Assembly: GCA_044464765.1 (NCBI GenBank)
Contig: JBIQKZ010000004.1
Location: 1 to 64,000, forward strand
Direction of reading: 5' to 3'
Length of the DNA: 64,000 nt
From: JBIQKZ01 sp044464765
GTDB lineage: Bacteria; Pseudomonadota; Gammaproteobacteria; Burkholderiales; Burkholderiaceae_B
The position numbers and the translations under genes were made by a program. A model generated the notes under the pieces. It saw nothing but the letters and a program-made list of their open reading frames with translations. It made no database searches and was not told the origin of the DNA. Positions 60,214 to 64,000 of the stretch are shown here, one piece after another (within the stretch, counting starts at the first letter, position 1; each line of letters begins with the position of its first letter).

Positions 60214-61380
60214 TTAAGACGCGCTTTGGATCAGCCTGCGTTTGATGAAAGGCAGGCGATCAACCATGTGCATGCCGGCGTTGCGCAGCATGACGGCCGG
60301 TGTGGAGCGCAACGCAAACAGGCGATGCAAGCCGTCGGTGGCCAGCCCCATTGCCGCGACATGCTCGGCTCGTCTGCGGCGATAGCTGCGCAACAAGGCA
60401 AGATCGCCCATACGGCGATAGTCGGGCCGGGTGCGCAAGATCTCGATCAATTGCTGCGCATCGCCCAGGCCCAGGTTAAGCCCCTGCCCCGCCAATGGGT
60501 GAACCCGATGCGCCGCATCGCCCACCAGTGCGACGCCGGGCGCCACCATATCGCTTTGCTCCAGAAACAGGGGAAAACCCAATACCGGGCTTCGCACCGT
60601 CAGGCTGCCCAGCACACCGCCGGTCACGCTTTGCAGCCGCACACGCAACGAGGCATCGCGCTCTTCGCCCGGCAGAGCCATCAATTCGTTGGCCAACGGG
60701 GCCGGCATAGACCATACCAGCGACACCTGGGGGCCGTCAGCCGTATCCGGCATGGGCAACAAAGCCACCACGCCGTCGTTGGTGAACCACTGCCGGGCGG
60801 TATGAAGATGGGGTTGTTCGCACGTTAGGTGGGTGACCACCCCGGTATCGCCATAGGCAGCCGATGTGAATGCAATATCCGCAGCGGCGCGGACCGCCGA
60901 CGGCGCACCATCGGCGCCCACCACCAAGGCGGCAGGCAGTTCGCGCCCCGTATCAGTAAGCGCCCCCCCGGGCGCAAGCGCCTGAAAACGCTCGGTGTGC
61001 CATGCAATGCCAAGTACTTGCACTGCCTGTCGCAAAGCGCGTTCCAGCTCGGAAGACTCGACGATCCAGGCCATGGCCGGCTGCGCCGCCTGCCAGGCAT
61101 TCAACGACACCTTGCCGCTGGCGTCGCCATAGACCTCCATGGCCTCGACCAGCGTGATCCGGGCTTCGTCCATCAGGCCCCACACCCCAAGCTCCGTCAA
61201 AAACCGGCGACTGGCCGGCGACAAGGCATACACCCTGGGGTGGAAGCGATCGGCCGCCGCAGGTTCCAGCGCTTTCTTGGGGCCCAGCAGCACGGCCTTC
61301 AAGCCGGCGCGCGCCAGGCCCAGCGCCGTTGCCAGACCCACAATGCTGCCGCCGCAGATCAGGATGGTTTCGGATTTCAT
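60214..61380 (-). CDS. UbiH/COQ6-family FAD monooxygenase
   Basis: A 388-aa flavoprotein hydroxylase of ubiquinone synthesis. It shows GGSIVGLATALGLARAG (GxGxxG-like; the second Gly is Ser), ALVVGADGAPSAVR (DG motif) and GVALVGDAAHRVHPLAGQGLNLGLGDAQ (GD motif with the UbiH/F fingerprint). Whether it acts at C5, C6 or C1 cannot be told; UbiH or UbiM are options. The ATG at 61380 overlaps the mltA stop (ATGA), which settles the start. dsbC follows 102 nt downstream. Confidence 0.88.
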   Translation of the reverse strand: MKSETILICGGSIVGLATALGLARAGLKAVLLGPKKALEPAAADRFHPRVYALSPASRRFLTELGVWGLMDEARITLVEAMEVYGDASGKVSLNAWQAAQPAMAWIVESSELERALRQAVQVLGIAWHTERFQALAPGGALTDTGRELPAALVVGADGAPSAVRAAADIAFTSAAYGDTGVVTHLTCEQPHLHTARQWFTNDGVVALLPMPDTADGPQVSLVWSMPAPLANELMALPGEERDASLRVRLQSVTGGVLGSLTVRSPVLGFPLFLEQSDMVAPGVALVGDAAHRVHPLAGQGLNLGLGDAQQLIEILRTRPDYRRMGDLALLRSYRRRRAEHVAAMGLATDGLHRLFALRSTPAVMLRNAGMHMVDRLPFIKRRLIQSAS

Positions 61381-62660
61381 CGCGCCGAGGGTGCCCCTGC
61401 CTGTTTGGGCCATAACACCCACATGTCCCCACGTTGTTTCATACGGCCGGCCATCGCGCCGGCCTGCTCGCCCGAACCCCAATAGAAGTCGGTACGGGCC
61501 GCCCCGCGAATCGCCGCGCCAGTGTCCTGTGCAAAAACCAGCTTTTGCAAACGCTTGTCGGAAGCCGGGTACTGGGTCGACAAATAGACCGGGGCGCCCA
61601 ATGGAACAAACGTGGTGTCGACCGCCACCGACCGGCCGGCCATCAGGGGTATGCCGTAAGCGCCTTTGGGCCCCAGGGCGGGATCCGCAATGGCTTCTTC
61701 GTTAAAAAACACCATGGCCTGATTGGCGTTCAGCATTTCCTGCACCCGCTGCGGATTGCGCTTGGCCCAGGCCTTGATATTCTGCATCGACGCCTGGGCC
61801 AGAGAAAGCTCGCCCTGCTCGGCCAGCCACTTGCCAATGGATGCATAAGGCCGGCCATTGTGATCCGCATACGCCAGGCGGATGACTGAGCCGTCCGGCA
61901 ACTGCACACGTCCCGACCCCTGGATTTGCAAAAAGAAGGCCTCGACTGGGTCGGCCGCCCAGACAATGACGGGCGGCTGCTCGGATGCCGCGGCAATCTG
62001 GGCGCGGGTATCGTAGGGCACCACCCGCTTGCCTTGCAGTTTGCCTCGAATGCGCTTTCCGGCCAGTTCGGGATAGACCTCGCCCAAGTCGATGGTAAGC
62101 AGATCAGGTGGCGCCGAGTACAACGGCCACTGATAGTCGCCCGTACGCTGGCGCGATGCAAGAATCAGGGGTTCGTAATAGCCCGTAACGGTGTTCTGCG
62201 CGGGGCGGCCGGACGCGTCGGCAACACGCCAGGGCTGCAAATGGGCTTGCATGAATTGGCGCACCTGAGCCGAATCCGCACCCTGCGCGGGCAGGCCGGA
62301 CTGGGCGGCGGCGGCACACACTGGCTGCCATGCGCGGGGGGTGGCCCGCGCCTGCATGGCCAGCGAACCCGATATCGGCCGCATCAGGCCCTTGCAGTTA
62401 TTCAGGAAGGTTTTCCATACGTCGGCCATATCGTCGCTGGTCCAGCCCGGCAGCGCCGCCCAGGTGACAGGCACGAATTTGCCGGCCAAGGCGCGCGGAG
62501 GCGTATCGCGCATGGCCGACAACTCAGGCACGACCAAAGGCTGGAGCGCGATGTCGGGCACGGCAGCGGCGGGCGCGCCGGCTTCATCCTGTTCCAGAGG
62601 CACGGTGCTGCAGGCCGCCACCAAGACCAGCAGGCCGCAAGAGAGCAGAATTCTTTTCAT
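61377..62660 (-). CDS. mltA: Membrane-bound lytic murein transglycosylase A
   Basis: Outer-membrane lipoprotein that cleaves peptidoglycan glycan strands to 1,6-anhydro ends. It has a lipobox (LLVLVAAC) and the MltA domain (TGYYEPLILASRQ, PPVIVWAADPVEAFFLQIQGSGRVQL). The C-terminal 3D domain is AVDTTFVPLGAPVYLS...QDTGAAIRGAARTDFYWGSG, with the catalytic Asp in RTDFYWG. Length 427 aa. It overlaps the ubiH-like gene and follows apaG by 27 nt. Confidence 0.95.
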   Translation of the reverse strand: MKRILLSCGLLVLVAACSTVPLEQDEAGAPAAAVPDIALQPLVVPELSAMRDTPPRALAGKFVPVTWAALPGWTSDDMADVWKTFLNNCKGLMRPISGSLAMQARATPRAWQPVCAAAAQSGLPAQGADSAQVRQFMQAHLQPWRVADASGRPAQNTVTGYYEPLILASRQRTGDYQWPLYSAPPDLLTIDLGEVYPELAGKRIRGKLQGKRVVPYDTRAQIAAASEQPPVIVWAADPVEAFFLQIQGSGRVQLPDGSVIRLAYADHNGRPYASIGKWLAEQGELSLAQASMQNIKAWAKRNPQRVQEMLNANQAMVFFNEEAIADPALGPKGAYGIPLMAGRSVAVDTTFVPLGAPVYLSTQYPASDKRLQKLVFAQDTGAAIRGAARTDFYWGSGEQAGAMAGRMKQRGDMWVLWPKQAGAPSAR

Positions 62661-62687
62661 AAGGAAATTAACCGGTGTCGTATTGAA

Positions 62688-63062
62688 TCAGTGCAACGTG
62701 CGTGGCATGGCCAGAACGAATTCCCCGATGGGAACCTCGAAGGGAATGCCATTATCGCCCACGCAATGGTAGCTGCCCCTCATGGTGCCAAAAGGCGTGG
62801 GCAATGGACAGCCGCTGGTGTATTCGAATGTTTCGCCCGGCTTGAGCAAAGGCTGTTGGCCCACCACGCCAAGCCCGCGCACCTCTTGTACTTTTTGTTG
62901 CGCATCGGTGATGATCCAGTGCCGGCTGATGATCTGCGCCGGATGCTGGCCGCTATTGGTGATGCGCACCGTGTATGCAAAGACGAACTGCTGTTCGTCA
63001 GGTTCGGACTGCTCGGGCAAATAGGTGGGCGTAACAACCACGCTAAGATCGTAGGGTTTCAT
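62688..63062 (-). CDS. apaG: ApaG protein
   Basis: A 124-aa fibronectin-III-like protein. The core ITNSGQHPAQIISRHWIITDAQ...VRGLGVVGQQPLLKPGETFEYTSGCPLPTPFGTMRGSYHCV is nearly invariant in the family. Function is uncertain; it is linked in enterobacteria to diadenosine tetraphosphate and CoA2+ efflux phenotypes. Probably first gene of the apaG-mltA-ubiH run, divergent from rpe. Confidence 0.95.
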   Translation of the reverse strand: MKPYDLSVVVTPTYLPEQSEPDEQQFVFAYTVRITNSGQHPAQIISRHWIITDAQQKVQEVRGLGVVGQQPLLKPGETFEYTSGCPLPTPFGTMRGSYHCVGDNGIPFEVPIGEFVLAMPRTLH

Positions 63063-63275
63063 TCAGAACTCCGCGAAACCCCGGCATACCAGCCGGGAAA
63101 CATGAAAACGGGCATGGGTTTGCACACACTGTCAGGGACCTGTAAGGGGAAAGTCACCGATAACCTGCAATAATGGCACAGTATCCAGTGTCCCGTTTGC
63201 TTAGGTGCGCACGTATATTCGATTAGCCCAACAGGACACTCGCTCCATCCTTTAATTTCGAAACAGTTTACGCCC

Positions 63276-63977
63276 ATGACCATCGATTCCGTCACCCGTA
63301 TCGCACCCAGCCTGCTTGCCGCCGATTTTTCCCGCTTGGGCGAAGAAGTAAAAAACGTTGTTGCCGCCGGCGCAGACTGGATCCACCTTGACGTCATGGA
63401 CAACCACTACGTGCCCAATCTTACTGTAGGCCCCATGGTGTGCGAAGCCTTGCGGCCCCATACCAAGGCGCCCATCGACGTCCACCTGATGGTCGAACCG
63501 GTCGACGCGTTAATCCCGGCATTCGCCAAGGCAGGAGCCGACATCATCACCTTCCATCCCGAGGCATCGCGCCACCCCGACCGCACCCTGGGCCTGATCC
63601 GCGAACTCGGCTGTAAAGCCGGCCTGGTATTCAACCCGGCCACTCCTTTGAATTGGATGGATCACGTCATGGATAAGCTCGATGTGGTCCTGCTTATGTC
63701 TGTCAACCCCGGCTATGGCGGGCAAGCGTTCATACCCGCCTCGCTGCACAAGCTGCGCCTGGCCCGGCAACGCATCGCCGACTGGCAGGGCCAGGGCGGC
63801 CAGCCAATCGCCCTGGAAATCGACGGCGGCGTCAAAATCGACAACATCGCACAGATTCGCGCGGCAGGCGCCGACACCTTTGTCGCGGGTTCGGCCATCT
63901 TCGGACAAAAAGACTACAAAGCCGTGATCGATGCCCTGCGCACCGAAATCATCAAGGGCGAGACCATTTCCGTATGA
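63276..63977 (+). CDS. rpe: Ribulose-phosphate 3-epimerase
   Basis: Pentose-phosphate enzyme interconverting ribulose-5-P and xylulose-5-P. A 233-aa TIM barrel. Metal and catalytic residues are seen in RIAPSLLAADFSRL, WIHLDVMDNHYVPN, PIDVHLMVEPV, VLLMSVNPGYGGQAF and EIDGGVKIDN, the last with the catalytic Asp. The stop overlaps the next start (ATGA). Confidence 0.96.
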   Translation: MTIDSVTRIAPSLLAADFSRLGEEVKNVVAAGADWIHLDVMDNHYVPNLTVGPMVCEALRPHTKAPIDVHLMVEPVDALIPAFAKAGADIITFHPEASRHPDRTLGLIRELGCKAGLVFNPATPLNWMDHVMDKLDVVLLMSVNPGYGGQAFIPASLHKLRLARQRIADWQGQGGQPIALEIDGGVKIDNIAQIRAAGADTFVAGSAIFGQKDYKAVIDALRTEIIKGETISV

Positions 63978-64000
63978 CACAACGCGGGCGCAATTTCGCC
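63974..64000 (+). CDS. Start of a downstream gene, probably phosphoglycolate phosphatase (partial)
   Basis: An ATG overlaps the rpe stop (ATGA) and opens a frame MTQRGRNFA that runs off the window. In many beta- and gammaproteobacteria gph follows rpe in the same operon. Nine codons cannot confirm it, so identity is by position only. Confidence 0.5.

Noticed and set aside
1..64000. CRISPR array, tRNA, rRNA, prophage, toxin-antitoxin pair or defence island
   Set aside because: Reading both strands I found no spaced direct repeats of CRISPR type, no cloverleaf or rRNA-like segment, and no phage, toxin or nuclease genes.

Overview
The window looks like chromosomal DNA of a betaproteobacterium of the Alcaligenaceae type (Bordetella/Achromobacter/Pusillimonas relatives). 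This rests on the GC-rich coding style, the housekeeping block dsbC, ubiH-like, mltA, apaG, rpe and start of a gph-like gene, an autotransporter with an extended signal peptide, and many uptake and aromatic-degradation genes. The genus cannot be fixed from sequence alone. I see no rRNA, tRNA, CRISPR array, phage block or intact transposase.

Layout. 0-6 kb: a sensor kinase, an orphan TRAP binding protein, then gentisate 1,2-dioxygenase with an aromatic-acid symporter. 6-10 kb: an RCC1-repeat protein paired with a Tat-exported multicopper oxidase, an AEC transporter and AlkB. 10-16 kb: a two-component system flanked by two unknown lipoproteins that share a palindromic upstream motif. 16-19.5 kb: a branched-chain amino-acid-type ABC transporter (livHMGF) without a binding protein. 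19.5-30 kb: a large unknown lipoprotein, a diguanylate cyclase, a subtilisin-like lipoprotein with a small exported partner, a methyltransferase next to a haem-oxygenase-like iron enzyme, and a beta-lactamase-fold lipoprotein. 30-38 kb (minus strand): an apparent operon ggt-gltIJKL-ridA, then an MFS transporter, joining periplasmic gamma-glutamyl hydrolysis to glutamate/aspartate uptake.

38-54 kb is a catabolic region. A MarR-linked cluster (NTF2-like protein, flavin monooxygenase, hydroxyquinol 1,2-dioxygenase, maleylacetate reductase) forms a hydroxyquinol pathway. A three-gene operon joins a Rieske oxygenase, a glutamine-synthetase-like ligase and a class-I glutamine amidotransferase. This resembles the gamma-glutamylation logic of bacterial aniline oxidation but with a different oxygenase type. 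Next to it is a salicylate-5-hydroxylase-type oxygenase (NagG/NagH/NagAb-like) with a NahR/NagR-type regulator. Its expected product, gentisate, would be the substrate of the dioxygenase about 48 kb away. A decayed FAH-family hydrolase gene and two copies of a structured intergenic repeat, one inside a 161-bp element with 26-bp inverted ends, lie between these modules around pckG, suggesting past rearrangement.

54-64 kb: an autotransporter with an AraC regulator upstream whose start region carries five 15-bp tandem repeats, then the housekeeping block.

Most interesting candidates: the Rieske/ligase/amidotransferase operon, the two-component system with shared motifs before both lipoproteins, the subtilase with a possible in-trans prodomain, and the structured repeat with paired (compensatory) changes between copies.
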